Source: Paraburkholderia sp. DHOC27 (GTDB taxonomy: Bacteria; Pseudomonadota; Gammaproteobacteria; Burkholderiales; Burkholderiaceae). From it: DNA of 64,000 bases. The position numbers and the translations under genes were made by a program. Shown piece by piece: positions 43,295 to 54,224 of this stretch. The DNA is taken from NCBI RefSeq assembly GCF_003429005.1, contig NZ_QVQV01000002.1, positions 186,001 through 250,000 on the forward strand, in the 5' to 3' direction. The notes beneath the pieces were generated by a model. That model did no database searches, was not told where the DNA came from, and saw only the letters and a program-made list of their open reading frames with translations. The number at the start of each line of letters is the position of its first letter. The stretch's first letter is position 1.

Positions 43295-44281
43295 ATGTCC
43301 ATGCAGGCACTCGTTCTCAACCGCTACCACGGTCCTTTGGAACTGACCGAGGTGTCGATGCCGCGTCCCGCGCGCGGTCAGGTACTGGTGCGGATCGCAG
43401 CGAGCGGACTGAATCCGCTCGACACCAAGATCCGCGCCGGCGCCGCTGAGCACGCCAAGCACCCGTTGCCGCTGGTGCTTGGAATCGACATGGCCGGCGT
43501 GGTCGCGGAAGTCGGCCCAGGCGTCACTGCGTTCGAGGTGGGTGACGAGGTGTATGGCATGACGGGCGGCGTCGGTGGCATTCAGGGTTCGCTTGCGCAG
43601 TACGCAGCCGTCGACGCCGATCTGCTCGCGCTCAAACCCGCCAATCTGTCGATGCGTGAAGCCGCCGCATTGCCCCTCGCGTTCATCACGTCGTATTCGG
43701 GCATCGTCGATCGGGCGCGCGTCGAAGCAGGCCAGACGGTGCTGGTTCAGGGCGGTGCGGGCGGCGTGGGCAGCGTGTCGGTGCAACTGGCGCGCGCGCT
43801 TGGTGCGCAGGTCTTTGCGACGGCCAGCTCGCGCGATCAAAGCCTGATCGCCGCGTGGGACGCGACGGCAATCGACTATCGGACCCAGAGCGTCGAGCAA
43901 TACGTCGCGGCGCACACGCACGGCAAAGGCTTCGATGTGGTGGTGGACACGGTGGGCGGCACGACGCTCGATGCATCGTTCGCCGCCGTCAAACATTTCG
44001 GCCACGTGGTCAGCGCGTTGGGCTGGGGCACGCATACGCTCGCGCCGCTGTCGTTTCGCGAGGCGAGCTATTCGGGCGTGTTCACGCTGTATCCCCTGCT
44101 CACGGGCGAGAATCGCGCGCACCACGGCGCCATGCTACGGGAAGCCACGCGGCTCGCCGAAGCGGGACAGTTGAAACCGCGTCTTGATCCGAGCCGGTTT
44201 GATCTGGCTTCGGCGGAGTCGGCCTACGAGGCTCTGACGAGCGGCACGGCGCGCGGCAAGGTCGTGGTGGACGTGGTGTGA
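43295..44281 (+). CDS. Zinc-independent quinone oxidoreductase (MDR family)
   Basis: A 328-residue NADPH:quinone or enone reductase. The N-terminal GroES-like part has SGLNPLDTKIRAG and LGIDMAGVVAEVG. The Rossmann part has VLVQGGAGGVGSVSVQLARALG and later VDTVGGTTLDASF. No structural-zinc Cys cluster is present. The start ATG 43295 follows AAGG; the frame is open from 43208. It is divergent from the LysR gene and converges with the SYLF gene with only 9 bases between stops. Confidence 0.92.
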   Translation: MSMQALVLNRYHGPLELTEVSMPRPARGQVLVRIAASGLNPLDTKIRAGAAEHAKHPLPLVLGIDMAGVVAEVGPGVTAFEVGDEVYGMTGGVGGIQGSLAQYAAVDADLLALKPANLSMREAAALPLAFITSYSGIVDRARVEAGQTVLVQGGAGGVGSVSVQLARALGAQVFATASSRDQSLIAAWDATAIDYRTQSVEQYVAAHTHGKGFDVVVDTVGGTTLDASFAAVKHFGHVVSALGWGTHTLAPLSFREASYSGVFTLYPLLTGENRAHHGAMLREATRLAEAGQLKPRLDPSRFDLASAESAYEALTSGTARGKVVVDVV

Positions 44282-44290
44282 TGCCCCTCG

Positions 44291-44881
44291 TCAAATCAAC
44301 AGCCGCGACACCTTGGTCCCTTCCAGCGAAATGCCCGCCATCAACCCCGCGTTGGTCATCACGAACGCGACCACCGGGCTCATCGCCGTGGACGTATCCA
44401 GGTTGCCATTCGCGCCGATCTTCGCGAGCGCGACGGTGGCATCCGCGCCGGCCGCCCAGCCCTGGCTCTGCGTAAAGCGCCCGAGCGCCTCTTCCGTCAG
44501 GAAGGCGAACACCATCGCCTTGGATTGCGCGCCGATCTGCAGCCCGAACGAACCGGCGACTGTGCTGTAGTAGCCCGTCGTCTGCCCGTCGACACGCAAG
44601 CCGCCCTGCCCGTACTGTCCGCCAAACCAGAAGCCGGCCGAGAACACCGACGGAAACACCAGCACGCCGCGTGCTTTCGCGAGGATTTCCTGCGAGCCGT
44701 TCACAGTGGATTGCAGACGGGTCAGCGTCGAATCGATGCCGGCGTTGATGATGTTGCGCTGTTGTGCGTTGTCCTCGGCGGTCTCTCCCGAACCGAGCGG
44801 TGTCGTCGTACAGCCACCGAGCGTGAGTCCGCTCGCCGCCAGCAGCACGCTGGTGCCGGTAATGAATTGACGTCGATGCAT
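44291..44881 (-). CDS. YSC84/SYLF domain lipoprotein (second copy)
   Basis: A 196-residue lipoprotein, start MHRRQFITGTSVLLAASG with lipobox LGGC, followed by the SYLF domain: ARGVLVFPSVFSAGFWFGGQYGQG, YYSTVAGSFGLQIGAQSKAMVF and NAGLMAGISLEGTKVSRLLI. It is a clear paralogue of the gene at 22.4 kb. ATG 44881 has an AGGA ribosome site; the open frame to 44929 is unsupported. Confidence 0.87.
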   Translation of the reverse strand: MHRRQFITGTSVLLAASGLTLGGCTTTPLGSGETAEDNAQQRNIINAGIDSTLTRLQSTVNGSQEILAKARGVLVFPSVFSAGFWFGGQYGQGGLRVDGQTTGYYSTVAGSFGLQIGAQSKAMVFAFLTEEALGRFTQSQGWAAGADATVALAKIGANGNLDTSTAMSPVVAFVMTNAGLMAGISLEGTKVSRLLI

Positions 44882-45196
44882 CGTCGCTTTCCTATGAAGA
44901 GTGAGTGAGATGAGACCCGCTAACACCACTGCGTGACAAAGCGTTGTACGGCATTGAAATCCGTTTTGCGTTCATCTGCAACCGTTTCATTGGCATTTGC
45001 GCCAACCCGTGTTGAAGCTTCGCGTGTTGAGTTGCGATTGCCGCCCGCTTCATACGAAAAGCTCACGCGACAAGGCGCGTAAACGCCAAGCGGGCGCAAG
45101 CCGGAAACGACGTTTTCACATCGCCCCAACCTGCGCCCGCTCTTCATAGTGCACTGCCGCGTCAACGACAGTCTCTAACGCGTCCCTCACTCACCC
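44882..45196. other. Intergenic region with a long-armed inverted repeat
   Basis: 315 bases between the SYLF start and the thiolase stop, both leftward. agcgggcgca (45089-45098) pairs exactly with tgcgcccgct (45132-45141) across 33 bases, about 110 bases before... the thiolase 3' end lies at 45197, so it could act as the thiolase terminator. No gene or clear promoter was found. Confidence 0.5.
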
Positions 45197-46375
45197 TCAA
45201 ACGATTTCGAACAGCCCCGCTGCGCCCTGGCCGCCGCCGATGCACATCGTCACCACCACCAGCTTCGCGCCGCGCCGCTTGCCTTCGATCAGCGCATGGC
45301 CGGTCAGACGCGCACCCGACACACCGTACGGGTGGCCCACCGCAATCGCGCCGCCGTTTACGTTGAGCCGGTCTTGCGGAATGCCGAGCTTGTCCGCGCA
45401 ATACAGCACCTGCACGGCGAAGGCCTCGTTGAGTTCCCACAGGTCGATGTCCTCGACCTTCAGGCCGGCTTGCTTGAGCAGCTTAGGCACCGCGAACACC
45501 GGACCAATGCCCATCTCATCCGGCTCGCAACCGGCCACCGCGAAACCGCGGAAGATGCCGAGCGGCTGCAGGCCTTCGCGTTCCGCGACCTTGGCGTTCA
45601 TCACCACGCACGCCGATGCGCCATCCGAAAACTGGCTCGCGTTACCGGCCGTGATCACGCCGCCTGGCAGCGCCGTGCGAATCTTCGCGACGCCTTCGAG
45701 CGTGGTATCCGCGCGGATGCCTTCGTCGGCGGCGATCGTCACTTCCTTCGTGAAGAGACGCCCGCTCGCTTTGTCCGCGACGCCGGCAAGCACTGTCATC
45801 GGCACGATCTCGTCGTTGAACTTGCCGGCTTCCTGGGCTGCGGCCGCGCGTTGCTGCGAGCGCACGCCGTATTCGTCCTGACGATCCTTCGAAATCGAAT
45901 AGCGTTTGGCGACGTTCTCGGCGGTCTGCAGCATCGACCAGTAGATCTCGGGCTTGTTCTGGTTGAGCCAGCCCTCGAACATCATGTGGCGGTTCATTTC
46001 GTTTTGCACACACGAGATGGACTCCACCCCGCCCGCCACGAACACATCGCCCTCACCGGCAATCACGCGCTGCGCGGCGAGCGCAATGGTTTGCAGGCCC
46101 GACGAGCAGAAGCGGTTGACGGTCATGCCCGGTACGCTGACCGGCAGGCCGGCGCGCAAGGCGATCTGGCGTGCGATATTGCCGCCGGTCGCGCCTTCGG
46201 GATTCGCACAGCCCATGATCACGTCTTCGACGCGCGCCGGATCGAGCCGGGCGCGCTCCACTGCGGCGTGCGTCACGTGGCCGCCGAGCGTTGCACCGTG
46301 GGTCATGTTGAAGGCGCCGCGCCACGATTTGGCGAGGGCCGTGCGGGCGGTCGATACGATTACGGCGTCAGTCAT
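45197..46375 (-). CDS. Acetyl-CoA acyltransferase (thiolase)
   Basis: A 392-residue degradative thiolase, the last step of fatty-acid beta-oxidation. The first catalytic Cys is in [14 protein letters not shown] (about residue 90), the His in [20 protein letters not shown], and the second Cys in [21 protein letters not shown] precedes the ATG. It is downstream of the nicotinamidase and of the FadB-like gene, all leftward. It is similar to FadA-type enzymes but not in a direct fadBA pair. Confidence 0.94.
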   Translation of the reverse strand: MTDAVIVSTARTALAKSWRGAFNMTHGATLGGHVTHAAVERARLDPARVEDVIMGCANPEGATGGNIARQIALRAGLPVSVPGMTVNRFCSSGLQTIALAAQRVIAGEGDVFVAGGVESISCVQNEMNRHMMFEGWLNQNKPEIYWSMLQTAENVAKRYSISKDRQDEYGVRSQQRAAAAQEAGKFNDEIVPMTVLAGVADKASGRLFTKEVTIAADEGIRADTTLEGVAKIRTALPGGVITAGNASQFSDGASACVVMNAKVAEREGLQPLGIFRGFAVAGCEPDEMGIGPVFAVPKLLKQAGLKVEDIDLWELNEAFAVQVLYCADKLGIPQDRLNVNGGAIAVGHPYGVSGARLTGHALIEGKRRGAKLVVVTMCIGGGQGAAGLFEIV

Positions 46376-46524
46376 GCATGTCTCCTGCTTCCAATGTTAA
46401 GTGGGGTGCGCGGCGTGCCCGGTAAGCAGCAATCCTTGCCGTCAAGCTGACCGGGAAGCGCTGGCGTCGTAGAGGCATGAGGTGGTTCAGGCAAGCTCAG
46501 CCCGAAGTCCCGTGCCCTACCCGC

Positions 46525-47151
46525 TTACGCTTCGAGATCCGCGGCCTGCACGCGCTCGACACCCGCTGCGAGCAGATCGCGCCACGCTGCCGCGAGCGAC
46601 CCGTTGAGATCGATGGCGCGGGTTGCGTCCTCGATCAGTGCAACTTCAAATCCTGCCGTGCGCGCATCGAGTGCCGACCACGCGACGCAATAGTCCGTCG
46701 CAAGGCCACAGCACCAGACGCGCCGCACGCCGGTTTCGCGCAGATAGCCCGCGAGACCCGTCGGCGTTTTACGATCGGCTTCGAGAAAGGCCGAGTAGCT
46801 GTCCACCTGCACGTGATGTCCTTTACGAATCACGGCACGCGCATGCGGAATGTCGAGCCCGGCATGCAAGGCGGCGCCCGCTGTGTTCTGCACGCAGTGG
46901 GTGGGCCACAGCACCTGCTCGCCATACGGCAACGTGAGCATCTCGAAGGGCTTGCGCCCTGGGTGATTGGCGGCGAACGAAACGTGCGAGGCCGGATGCC
47001 AGTCCTGCGTCAGCACCACGTGACTGAAACCGCGCGCAAGGCGGTTGATCACCGGCACGACTTCGTCGCCGTGCGCCACGCCGAGCGCGCCGTCCGGCAT
47101 GAAATCGTTCTGCACGTCGATGACCAGCAACACCTCGTCGGCGTTTCTCAT
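46525..47151 (-). CDS. pncA: Nicotinamidase
   Basis: A 208-residue isochorismatase-fold amidase that turns nicotinamide into nicotinate for NAD salvage. The catalytic Asp is in LLVIDVQNDFMPDGALGV, the metal site is in LTQDWHPASHVSFAANH, the Lys in VIRKGHHVQVDSYSAF and the nucleophile Cys in CGLATDYCVAWSALDA. GAGG lies before ATG 47151, and an in-frame GTG precedes it. It sits inside the beta-oxidation gene set without obvious metabolic link, apart from NAD use. Confidence 0.94.
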   Translation of the reverse strand: MRNADEVLLVIDVQNDFMPDGALGVAHGDEVVPVINRLARGFSHVVLTQDWHPASHVSFAANHPGRKPFEMLTLPYGEQVLWPTHCVQNTAGAALHAGLDIPHARAVIRKGHHVQVDSYSAFLEADRKTPTGLAGYLRETGVRRVWCCGLATDYCVAWSALDARTAGFEVALIEDATRAIDLNGSLAAAWRDLLAAGVERVQAADLEA

Positions 47152-47262
47152 CACGTCCTCTCGCCCATTTCGCTCATCTCACTCGCTCGCCCAACTTGCC
47201 CGCATCTCGGTGCCGCGCGTTCGCCGCGGCGTCTGCCATCCGCCGCTCAGCCAATCAGCCGC

Positions 47263-49347
47263 TTAGCCGTTAAACCCGCGGCCTTCGCCAGCCAGTTTCG
47301 CAATGCTCGGCGCAAGCTGCCACGCGTCGCCGTTCGGCCGCGCGGCATAGCCGCGAATCGCCCGCTCGACGTTGTAGAGGCCCACCGTATCCGCGTAGAG
47401 CATCGGGCCGCCGCGCCACAGCGGGAAGCCGTAGCCGGTCAGATACACCATGTCGATATCCGAGGCCTTCGACGCAATGCCCTCTTCGAGAATCTTCGCG
47501 CCTTCGTTGGCGAGCGCGAACACCAGCCGTTCGACGATCTCTTCGTCGCTGATCTTGCGACGCTGCGTGCCCGCTTCCTGCGAAAACGCGACGATCATCT
47601 CGTCCACCAGCTTCGACGGATACGCGGTGCGATCGCCGGCTTTGTAGTCGTACCAGCCGCCGCCGGTCTTTTGCCCGAAGCGGCCCGTCTCGCACAGACG
47701 ATCGGCGATCTTCGAGTAATGCATGTCCGGATGTTCCTGATAGCGACGCTTGCGGATCGCCCAGCCAATGTCGTTACCGGCGAGATCGCTCATGCGGAAC
47801 GGGCCCATCGCAAAGCCGAATTTCTCGATCGCCTTGTCGACCTGCGCGGGCAATGCGCCTTCTTCCAGCATGAAAAGCGCCTGACGGATGTACTGCTCGA
47901 TCATGCGATTGCCGATGAAGCCGTCGCACACGCCCGACACCACCGCCGTCTTCTTGATCTTCTTCGCCAGTTGCATGACGGTGGCGAGCACGTCCTTGGC
48001 CGTATGCTTGCCGCGCACCACTTCGAGCAGCTTCATCACGTTGGCCGGGCTGAAGAAGTGCATGCCCACCACGTCCTGCGGACGCTTCGTGAACGCGGCG
48101 ATCTTGTCGACATCCAGCGTGGAGGTGTTGGACGCGAGAATGGCACCCGCTTTCGCGACTTCATCGAGTTGCTTGAACACCTGTTCCTTCACGCCGAGTT
48201 CTTCGAACACGGCTTCGACGATCAGATCGGCCTGCTTCAGATCGTCGTAGGAGAGCGTGGGCGTGAGCAACGCCATGCGCTGTTCGAGCACCTCGGGCTT
48301 CAGCTTGCCCTTCTTCACCGTTGCTTCGTAGTTCTTGCGAATCGTTGCGATGCCACGGTCGAGTGCTTCCTGCTTCGTTTCGAGCAGCGTGACCGGCAGG
48401 CCCGCGTTGAGGAAGTTCATCGCGATACCGCCGCCCATCGTACCGGCGCCAATCACCGCAACCTGTTTGATCTCGCGTACCGGCGTATCGGAGGGCACAT
48501 CGGGAATCTTGCTCGCAGCGCGTTCGCCGAAAAACGCGTGACGCAGCGCGCGGCTTTCCGGCGTCTGCACCAGCGCCACGAAGCATTCGCGTTCGAACGC
48601 GAGCCCCTTGTCGAAGCCGTTCTTCACGCCGAACTCGACGGCGTCGATGCACTTGTGCGGCGCCGGATAGTTCTTCGCGATCGCCGCGACGCTGTTGCGC
48701 GCGAACTGGATGAAGCCTTCCGCATTCGGATGTTCGATCTTGCGATCACGCACCTTCGGATGCGGACCGCTCGCGCCGCCCACCTTGCGGGCGAACGCGA
48801 GCGCGGCTTCGGCCAGATCGCCTTCGACGACGGCGTCGAACAGGCCCGACTCGGCCAGCTTCTCCGACATTACCGGCGCGCCCGCGACGATCATGTTGAG
48901 CGCCGCTTCGAGGCCGATGGCGCGCGGCAGACGCTGCGTGCCACCCGCACCCGGCAGAATGCCGAGCTTCACTTCCGGCAAGGCGATCTGCGCACCGCGC
49001 GCGGCGAGGCGGTAATGCGCGCCGAGCGCGAGTTCCAGACCGCCGCCCATCGCGACGCTGTGGATCGCCGCCACGACCGGCTTCGCGCTGCTTTCGACGG
49101 CCTTGATGACCGTGTGCAGCGTGGGTTCCTGAGTGGCTTTGGGGGTATTGAATTCGGTGATGTCCGCGCCGCCCGAGAAGGCTTTGCCGGCACCCGTCAA
49201 GACGATGGCCTTGACGGCCGGATCGTTTTGCGCGCGCGCAAGCCCTTCGACGATGCCGGCTCGTGTCGACAGACCGAGCCCGTTGACCGGGGGATTGTTC
49301 AGCGTGATGACGGCCACGCCGTCATGAGTCGTATAGTCCACTGCCAT
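47263..49347 (-). CDS. Enoyl-CoA hydratase / 3-hydroxyacyl-CoA dehydrogenase fusion
   Basis: A 694-residue bifunctional beta-oxidation enzyme of the FadB/FadJ/MFE class. The N-terminal crotonase domain has GAGKAFSGGADITEF (oxyanion hole) and EVKLGILPGAGGTQRLPRAIG with its catalytic Glu. From about residue 295 the dehydrogenase begins, VAVIGAGTMGGGIAMNF, followed by SNTSTLDVDKIA and HFFSPANVMKLLEVV. GGAGG precedes the ATG. It works with the thiolase at 45.2 kb and the ligase at 49.6 kb. Confidence 0.95.
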   Translation of the reverse strand: MAVDYTTHDGVAVITLNNPPVNGLGLSTRAGIVEGLARAQNDPAVKAIVLTGAGKAFSGGADITEFNTPKATQEPTLHTVIKAVESSAKPVVAAIHSVAMGGGLELALGAHYRLAARGAQIALPEVKLGILPGAGGTQRLPRAIGLEAALNMIVAGAPVMSEKLAESGLFDAVVEGDLAEAALAFARKVGGASGPHPKVRDRKIEHPNAEGFIQFARNSVAAIAKNYPAPHKCIDAVEFGVKNGFDKGLAFERECFVALVQTPESRALRHAFFGERAASKIPDVPSDTPVREIKQVAVIGAGTMGGGIAMNFLNAGLPVTLLETKQEALDRGIATIRKNYEATVKKGKLKPEVLEQRMALLTPTLSYDDLKQADLIVEAVFEELGVKEQVFKQLDEVAKAGAILASNTSTLDVDKIAAFTKRPQDVVGMHFFSPANVMKLLEVVRGKHTAKDVLATVMQLAKKIKKTAVVSGVCDGFIGNRMIEQYIRQALFMLEEGALPAQVDKAIEKFGFAMGPFRMSDLAGNDIGWAIRKRRYQEHPDMHYSKIADRLCETGRFGQKTGGGWYDYKAGDRTAYPSKLVDEMIVAFSQEAGTQRRKISDEEIVERLVFALANEGAKILEEGIASKASDIDMVYLTGYGFPLWRGGPMLYADTVGLYNVERAIRGYAARPNGDAWQLAPSIAKLAGEGRGFNG

Positions 49348-49571
49348 CTGCCTGCCTCCATGCGGTGAGGCGGCGCATGACGCGCCGCCTGTGCCGGTTC
49401 ATTGTCCGACATTTCCGGGTCAGCAAGCAGAATACACAAAAAAGCACGCTCGTTCAATTTATAGCGTAAAAGGGTTTCCCCTGGGTGTTCGTGCCGCGCA
49501 GTTTCACAGGACGCCGAGGTATCGCGCCCTGCGCTTTCGAACCAGCATGCGTGGGTTCAAGACAGTGCGTT

Positions 49572-51218
49572 TCAGACAGCACGCTCCACGGCACCCGGCA
49601 GCACGTGATCGCGAAACATCTCGCGCAGCCGCAGTTTTTGCAGCTTGCCGGTGGCGGTGTGCGGCAGTTCATCGACGAACACCACGTCGTCGGGAATCCA
49701 CCATTTCGCCACCTTGCCCTGGTAGAACGCGAGCAGTTCCTCGCGCGTCACCTGGGCGTCCTTGCGCTTGACCACCACCAGCAGCGGCCGCTCGGTCCAC
49801 TTCGGATGCGAGCAGGCAATGCAGGCAGCTTCGGCCACGGCGGGATGCGCGATGGCCACGTTCTCGACCTCGATCGAGCTGATCCATTCGCCACCCGACT
49901 TGATCACGTCCTTGCTGCGATCGGTGATGTTGAGGAAGCCGTCCTTGTCGATGGTCGCGACGTCGCCGGTCGGAAACCAGCCGTCGACGAGCGGCGAGTC
50001 GTCCTTGCGGAAATACCGGTCGATCACCCACGGGCCGCGCACGTGCAGATCGCCGAACGCGACGCCATCCCACGGCAGATCGCGGCCCTCCGCGTCGACG
50101 ATCTTCATGTCCACGCCGAAGATCACGTGGCCCTGCTTTTCGCGCAGCTTGCGCTGCTCGTCCGGCGTGCGCTGCGCCTGTTCCCATGACAGGGTGGCGA
50201 GCGTGCCGAGCGGCGACATCTCGGTCATGCCCCAGGCGTGAATCACGCGCACGCCGTAGTCTTCCTGGAAGATACGCAGCATGGCAGGCGGACAGGCCGA
50301 GCCGCCCACCACCATGCGGTTCAGCGAGGAAAACCGTACACCCGCCTGCTTCATGTAGGTGAGCAAGCCGAGCCAGACCGTGGGCACGCCCGCAGTACAC
50401 GTCACGCGCTCGCTTTCGATCAGCTCGTACAGCGACTTGCCGTCGAGGTCCTTGCCGGGAAACACCAGACGCGTGCCGCCCAGCGGCGCGGCGTGCGGAA
50501 TGCCCCACGCGTTCACATGGAACATCGGTACCACGGGCAGCACGGAATCGCTCGAGGAAAAGCTCATCGCGTCGGGCATCGAGGCGCCGAATGCATGCAG
50601 CACGGTGGAACGATGCGAGTACAGCGCGCCCTTCGGATTGCCGGTCGTGCCGGACGTGTAGCAAAGATACGAGGCGCTGCGCTCGTCGAGCACGGGCCAA
50701 TCGTATGCGCCATCCTGCGCGGCCAGCAGCGTTTCGTAGCAGAGCACGGGCGTGTCCATCTGCGGCAGATGCGCCTCGTCGGTCAGCGCAATCCAGCCGC
50801 GTACCTTCGGACACTGCGGTGCGAGGCTATCCACGAGGGCGGCGAACGTGATGTCGAACAGCACGTAGCTGTCGTCCGCGTGATTGATGATGTAGGCGAT
50901 CTGGTCCGTGAAGAGCCGCGGATTGATGGTGTGGCATACCGCGCCGAAACCGGCCGTACCGTAGTACGCCTCAAGGTGCCGGTAGCCGCACCAGGCGAGC
51001 GTGGCGATCCGCTCGCCGGGCTGCACGCCGAGCGCAATCAGCGCCTGTGCCAGTTGTTTCGCGCGCTGTTCGCAATCGCGGTAGGTGTAGCGATGCACGT
51101 CCCCTTCGATACGCCGCGACACGATCTCCGTTGCGCCAAAATGCCGTGCGGCATGCGCAAGCAGCGAAGATACGTTGAGCGGCACATCCATCATCTGCCC
51201 CAGCAGCGGCGTCGTCAT
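49572..51218 (-). CDS. Acyl-CoA synthetase (medium-chain/methylthiopropionate ligase type)
   Basis: A 548-residue AMP-forming ligase. The AMP motif is [18 protein letters not shown] (about residue 190), the core motif [10 protein letters not shown], then [35 protein letters not shown] and the C-terminal [15 protein letters not shown] with the catalytic Lys. The N-terminus ([20 protein letters not shown]) resembles the group annotated as 3-methylmercaptopropionyl-CoA ligase or long-chain fatty-acid ligase; substrate length is not readable. GGAG precedes the ATG. Confidence 0.93.
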   Translation of the reverse strand: MTTPLLGQMMDVPLNVSSLLAHAARHFGATEIVSRRIEGDVHRYTYRDCEQRAKQLAQALIALGVQPGERIATLAWCGYRHLEAYYGTAGFGAVCHTINPRLFTDQIAYIINHADDSYVLFDITFAALVDSLAPQCPKVRGWIALTDEAHLPQMDTPVLCYETLLAAQDGAYDWPVLDERSASYLCYTSGTTGNPKGALYSHRSTVLHAFGASMPDAMSFSSSDSVLPVVPMFHVNAWGIPHAAPLGGTRLVFPGKDLDGKSLYELIESERVTCTAGVPTVWLGLLTYMKQAGVRFSSLNRMVVGGSACPPAMLRIFQEDYGVRVIHAWGMTEMSPLGTLATLSWEQAQRTPDEQRKLREKQGHVIFGVDMKIVDAEGRDLPWDGVAFGDLHVRGPWVIDRYFRKDDSPLVDGWFPTGDVATIDKDGFLNITDRSKDVIKSGGEWISSIEVENVAIAHPAVAEAACIACSHPKWTERPLLVVVKRKDAQVTREELLAFYQGKVAKWWIPDDVVFVDELPHTATGKLQKLRLREMFRDHVLPGAVERAV

Positions 51219-51275
51219 ATAAGCGCGTCTCCTCGCTTTCGCTTGTCATGGATTACAGACTGGTTGCGGCCCGCG

Positions 51276-51347
51276 TTCGTGGCTGTGTTCGTCGCCGCCT
51301 TCGTGGCCGCGTTTGTGGCCACGTCCGTGGCTGCGTTTATGGGCGCA
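51276..51347. repeat. 12-bp degenerate tandem repeat, 6 units
   Basis: Units such as ttcgtggctgtg, ttcgtcgccgcc, ttcgtggccgcg, tttgtggccacg and tccgtggctgcg run without gaps from 51276. The array fills the divergent gap between the ligase and selO, so promoters there must lie in or beside it. Confidence 0.8.
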
Positions 51348-51445
51348 TTGGCAGCCTGATGCAGCACCGCAGGCACCGTGCGCCGGCCCGCCAGCAGCGC
51401 CGCGGGCGCCGACTTACAATATCGGTTAATCCAGAGGCGCTCAAT

Positions 51446-53002
51446 ATGTCGTTTTCCCCAAGCATTTCCGGCCTGACGGGCCCGGTGGCGGCGCTTGCCG
51501 ACGCCCTCGGCACGACGCGCGAAGGCGCGTTTGCACAACTCGGCAGCGTCTTCATGACCCGCCTGCCAGCCGCGCCGCTGAGCGCGCCCTATGTGGTGGG
51601 GTTCTCGCCAGACACGGCTGCCCTGCTCGGTTTCGATGCCGCGCTCGCACAAGACCCCGCGTTCGCCGAATTCTTTTCCGGCAACACCACACGTGACTGG
51701 CCCGCCGAGTCGATGCCATATGCGTCGGTGTATTCAGGACACCAGTTCGGTGTGTGGGCCGGTCAGCTCGGCGATGGACGCGCGCTCGGCCTCGGCGAGA
51801 TCGAACACGACGGCACGCGTTACGAACTGCAACTCAAGGGCGCGGGACGTACGCCCTATTCACGCATGGGCGACGGACGCGCGGTGCTGCGCTCCTCGAT
51901 CCGCGAATATCTGTGTTCGGAGGCCATGCATCATCTCGGCATTCCCACCACGCGGGCGCTGTGCGTGATCGGCTCCGATCAGGCGGTGCGGCGCGAAGAA
52001 GTGGAAACGGCGGCGGTGGTCACGCGAGTGGCGCCGAGCTTCGTGCGCTTTGGCCATTTCGAACACTTCTATTCGAACGACCGCGTCGATGCCTTGCAGG
52101 CGCTCGCCGATCACGTCATCGAGCGTTTCTATCCGCAATGCAAGGAAAGCGACGATCCGTATCTGGCGCTGCTGGAGACGGCGGTGCAATCCACGGCGGA
52201 CCTGCTCGCGCAATGGCAGGCGGTCGGCTTTTGCCACGGCGTGATGAACACGGACAACATGTCGATCCTCGGGCTCACCATCGACTACGGTCCGTTCGGC
52301 TTCATGGATGGCTTCGACGCGAGCTACATCTGCAATCACTCCGATTCGCAAGGCCGCTACGCGTACCGGATGCAGCCGCAGATCGCCTACTGGAATCTCT
52401 TCTGCCTCGCCCAGGGTTTGTTGCCGCTGCTCGGCCAGCAGCACGACGAAAACGTGCGCGGCGAGCAGGCAGTGAAAGATGCGCAGCGTGTGCTGGAAGG
52501 TTTCAAAGACCGCTTCGCACCCGCACTCGAACGCCTGATGCGTGCCAAGCTCGGCCTGCAGACCGAGCGCGCAGGCGACGACGCGCTCGTCAACCGGCTC
52601 TTCGAAGTGATGCAGGCCAACCGCGCGGATTTCACACTGACGTTCCGTCATCTGGCGCGGGTTTCGAAGCACGATGCGAGCGGCGACAGCAGCGTTCGTG
52701 ACCTGTTTCTGGATCGCGCCGCCTGCGATGCATGGCTGAACGACTATCGTGCGCGGCTGTCCGAAGAAACGCTCGACGACGCGGCGCGTGCCGTTGCAAT
52801 GAACCGCGTGAACCCCAAATACATTCTCCGCAATCACCTCGCAGAGACCGCGATCCGACGGGCGCGGGAAAAGGATTTTTCGGAAGTCGAGCGCCTTGCA
52901 ACTGTCTTGCGCCGCCCTTTCGACGAACAGCCGGACTACGAAGCGTATGCCGCGCTGCCGCCCGATTGGGCGAGTTCGCTGGAAGTCAGTTGCTCTTCGT
53001 GA
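51446..53002 (+). CDS. selO: Protein adenylyltransferase SelO
   Basis: A 518-residue pseudokinase of the SelO/YdiU family that adds AMP to proteins in redox stress. It has the conserved [53 protein letters not shown], and the metal-binding [19 protein letters not shown]. It ends in CSS, where Cys takes the place of the selenocysteine of eukaryotic SelO. The ATG at 51446 begins the conserved protein; the upstream 66 codons of open frame are the tandem repeat and are not conserved-looking. The next gene is the redox repair enzyme msrB. Confidence 0.95.
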   Translation: MSFSPSISGLTGPVAALADALGTTREGAFAQLGSVFMTRLPAAPLSAPYVVGFSPDTAALLGFDAALAQDPAFAEFFSGNTTRDWPAESMPYASVYSGHQFGVWAGQLGDGRALGLGEIEHDGTRYELQLKGAGRTPYSRMGDGRAVLRSSIREYLCSEAMHHLGIPTTRALCVIGSDQAVRREEVETAAVVTRVAPSFVRFGHFEHFYSNDRVDALQALADHVIERFYPQCKESDDPYLALLETAVQSTADLLAQWQAVGFCHGVMNTDNMSILGLTIDYGPFGFMDGFDASYICNHSDSQGRYAYRMQPQIAYWNLFCLAQGLLPLLGQQHDENVRGEQAVKDAQRVLEGFKDRFAPALERLMRAKLGLQTERAGDDALVNRLFEVMQANRADFTLTFRHLARVSKHDASGDSSVRDLFLDRAACDAWLNDYRARLSEETLDDAARAVAMNRVNPKYILRNHLAETAIRRAREKDFSEVERLATVLRRPFDEQPDYEAYAALPPDWASSLEVSCSS

Positions 53003-53130
53003 AAGACGCCGGCAAAAACCGCTGCAAAAGCGCCCTTTGCGCCGCGTTCCGAAGCTGAATGCTTGCAAGCCGGTCCGGTGCCAACCGGACCGCCCCAAAA
53101 ACCAGACCGAGATAGAGACAGGATACGACC

Positions 53131-53550
53131 ATGAGTTCAGACGACACCAAAACCGCTGCCCCCGCCTTGCAGAAAGACGACGCCGAATGGCGCAAGCAAC
53201 TTTCGGACATCGAATATCAGGTTACGCGTCACGCCGCCACCGAACGTCCGTTCACCGGGCGCTACCACGATCACTGGGACCGCGGCATCTATGACTGCGT
53301 CTGCTGTGGCACGCCGCTGTTCGAATCGGACACCAAGTTCGACGCCGGTTGCGGTTGGCCCAGCTACTTCAAGCCGATCAACGGCGAAGTGATCGCGGAG
53401 AAAACCGATCGCACACACGGCATGCTGCGTATCGAAGTGCAGTGCAAGAACTGCGGCGCGCATCTGGGCCACGTGTTCGAGGACGGCCCGGCGCCCACTG
53501 GACTTCGCTACTGCATCAATTCGGCTGCGTTACAATTCGAGCCCAAGTAA
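53131..53550 (+). CDS. msrB: Peptide methionine (R)-S-oxide reductase MsrB
   Basis: A 139-residue repair enzyme reducing the R form of methionine sulphoxide. The zinc site is formed by the CVCC and CKNC pairs, with the GCGWPSYF motif between them, and the catalytic Cys is in [11 protein letters not shown]. It lies 128 bases after selO on the same strand, consistent with a redox-repair unit. Confidence 0.96.
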   Translation: MSSDDTKTAAPALQKDDAEWRKQLSDIEYQVTRHAATERPFTGRYHDHWDRGIYDCVCCGTPLFESDTKFDAGCGWPSYFKPINGEVIAEKTDRTHGMLRIEVQCKNCGAHLGHVFEDGPAPTGLRYCINSAALQFEPK

Positions 53551-53683
53551 CGCTCCGCGCGGGACGAGACGAGCGGTGCCGCCGGCTGGCGCGCCGCCCT
53601 CCCGTCATACAAAATACTTATCCCGCTTGCGCGACGGCGTCCGGCACTGTCTACCCTGCTCCTTAATCAGCCCCGCCCAGATA

Positions 53684-54217
53684 ATGAAATTCCTGTTCGA
53701 TCTGTTTCCGATCATCCTGTTTTTCGTCGCGTTCAAGATATGGGGCATTTTCACGGCGACGGCCGTGGCTATCGTCGCCACGCTGGTGCAGATCGCGTGG
53801 GTGGCGTTCCGCCATCGCAAGGTCGATCCAATGCTGTGGGTGAGTCTCGGTGTCGTCACGGTATTCGGCGGCGCTACGCTCGTGCTGCACAACGACACCT
53901 TCATCAAGTGGAAACCCACGGTGCTCTACTGGGCGTTTTCGGTCGCGCTGATCGTCTCGCAACTGGCGTTCAACAAGAACCTGATCGAAGCCATGATGGG
54001 CAAACAGATCACGCTGCCGCATCGCACGTGGAGCCAGCTGAGCGTGGTGTGGGCGGTGTTCTTCGTGCTGCTCGGCCTGCTCAACCTGTTCGTTGCGTAT
54101 CACTTCTCAACCGACGCCTGGGTCAACTTCAAGCTGTTCGGCGCAACCGGCTGCCTCGTGGTGTTCATCGTCGGCCAGAGCCTGTGGTTGTCGAAATACA
54201 TGAAAGAGGAAGAGTGA
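53684..54217 (+). CDS. yciB: Inner-membrane septation protein YciB (IspZ)
   Basis: A 177-residue membrane protein with about five helices: [30 protein letters not shown], the conserved [13 protein letters not shown], and [24 protein letters not shown]. The family affects cell envelope integrity and septation. ATG 53684 starts the conserved sequence; the frame upstream to 53576 is not supported. It is followed at 7 bases by the BolA gene. Confidence 0.94.
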   Translation: MKFLFDLFPIILFFVAFKIWGIFTATAVAIVATLVQIAWVAFRHRKVDPMLWVSLGVVTVFGGATLVLHNDTFIKWKPTVLYWAFSVALIVSQLAFNKNLIEAMMGKQITLPHRTWSQLSVVWAVFFVLLGLLNLFVAYHFSTDAWVNFKLFGATGCLVVFIVGQSLWLSKYMKEEE

Positions 54218-54224
54218 GCGAATC

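Noticed and set aside
46477..49368. 963-codon open frame on the plus strand
   Set aside because: It is antisense to pncA and the hydratase/dehydrogenase gene; composition is that of a shadow frame.
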